A DNA stretch of 44,515 nt from Beroe ovata (lineage: Eukaryota; Ctenophora; Nuda; Beroida; Beroidae): assembly GCA_946803715.1 (NCBI GenBank), contig CAMPET010000017.1, positions 372,545 to 417,059 on the forward strand. The letters run 5' to 3'. The notes beneath the pieces are model-generated. The model saw nothing but the letters and a program-made list of their open reading frames with translations, was not told the origin of the DNA and searched no databases. The position numbers and the translations under genes are program-made. Below are positions 43,336 to 44,515 of the stretch, one piece after another; position 1 is the first letter of the stretch, and every line of letters starts with the position of its first letter.

Positions 43336-44515
43336 AGTGAGATCCAGCTGACGGGGGAGGAAATTAGTTCTCGAGATGAGTATGAGTGAGGAAATCAGAA
43401 TTTGATTAGAGTCCCAAGGCTATAGATAACAAAAGATGTAGAATATCATGAAATAGTTGAATTTCGATAACACACACATGTGCTGAACTGGGTAGCTATA
43501 AAGACCACTGAAGCTGAGGTTTGGTTGTTTGATGACGTTCCGTTCGACCAAATAATAATCATCATGGAGATCGGAGACATGTACAGACGACAAACTCGCA
43601 GTTCAAAGACGATTAAAATTATTTGAAAGTAACTAAATAATAATAAACGAAATGGTTGAAATAAATGGTAATCGCCACCTGGTTTTATTATTGGGGATTT
43701 AAATCTGTCAAAGGAAGATACACGTGTGAGATTAATGTAGCCATTACCCATTTTCGCTAGATGTCATGATTAGACAGATGACCCATGTTTGCTTTTCGAG
43801 TGAAGTTCCACATGACAAGTTATAATTACCTGAGTGGTATGACAGGATCGATCGATAACTGCACGAATAGAGTAAATCGAAGACAAGCGCATTTAAACAA
43901 CGTTAAAACCTCATCGAAGAAGAGTTAATTGCTTCATGCCCTAGAAAATCGGCTATTCACTCATGAGATGCAAATAATATCGGTTATTATAAGAATCTCA
44001 ATTTCACTCTGACTTGAGAACGCGACTACGCATAATAATGAAAATAATCACCTAAAGTGAGGTTCATGGGGTCAAAATCAGCCTCTTAAAATCAGCTATC
44101 TGATCACGTGATTGGGGAATAAACTGATAGAGTCGCAAGATAGTAAATACTAAATATTCTAAAGTGCGATATTATTATCAACGATTCTGAATGAATGTAT
44201 GTGAATTATTTTGAATGAATTTGGTTTGAAATAGTTGAAATAGTTGGACTCCTAATTTAACTTGAAGTTGAATAACTTTAAGTTAAATGATTGGATATGT
44301 AACAGATAGAATTATTGAAACAACTAAAAATTATACTCTCGCGTGCCATTGAAATGAACAAAAATCCGATACAAGATTCAGCCATATCGCACAGTTATAG
44401 CACCCTTTACAACTACTCACATCAATGAAGGACAGAGCTCTGGGACTTTATATAAATTAGAACATTCAGCCCTCACTCCCTCCTCACGCACTCTCTCTCT
44501 CTCTCTCTCTCTCTC
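43336..44515. other. Upstream flank of the homeobox gene
   Basis: AT-rich; no coding exon recognised. Near the right edge a TTTATATAAATT box (about 44446) is followed by a pyrimidine-rich stretch ending in a CT microsatellite (44490-44515). Confidence 0.5.

Overview
This is a eukaryotic (metazoan) genomic window. Genes are split into exons with GT..AG junctions, introns run from about 75 bases to 7 kb, CA/TG microsatellites and minisatellites are common, and there are two long N gaps. The gene content (ATG12, mitochondrial HADH, a matrix metalloproteinase, a GalNAc-transferase, an SLC22-type transporter, a paired-like homeobox gene with an OAR tail) is animal. I cannot fix the phylum; a marine invertebrate is my inference. 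Every multi-exon model below was assembled by hand, and reading phase is kept at every junction.

Layout, left to right: 3' end of atg12 (+, 109-234); hadh (+, 1320-5026); a short protein with a YL1/VPS72 N-terminal domain (+, 5865-6746); convergent to it, a secreted hemopexin-repeat protein (-, 7169-9884); a repeat-rich gap; a one-pass membrane receptor-like protein with a divergent SRCR-like ectodomain and a PYPP-repeat tail (+, 11828-13535); an SLC22-like transporter (+, 14207-16076); an unrecognised coiled-coil protein (+, 16592-17809); convergent to it, a polypeptide GalNAc-transferase in 11 exons (-, 18035-21869); divergent from that, an intronless MMP with a C-type lectin domain between catalytic and hemopexin domains (+, 23211-25559); a tandemly duplicated 1.2 kb block packed with GC-tipped palindromes (25714-28104); and a paired-like homeobox gene in 8 exons (-, 28795-42953) whose 7 kb second intron has promoter-like clusters of CCAAT and CACGTG motifs and of TAATTA sites.

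The genes do not form one pathway. Two themes recur: extracellular matrix and cell surface (MMP-lectin, hemopexin protein, SRCR-like receptor, mucin-type glycosyltransferase), and 3' splice-acceptor motifs lying at or just upstream of the start codon of six genes, which suggests spliced-leader trans-splicing or 5' UTR introns. The most novel items are the MMP/C-type-lectin/hemopexin architecture, the palindrome array, the signal-peptide protein joining an unknown domain to a hemopexin-like domain, and the promoter-like islands in the homeobox intron.
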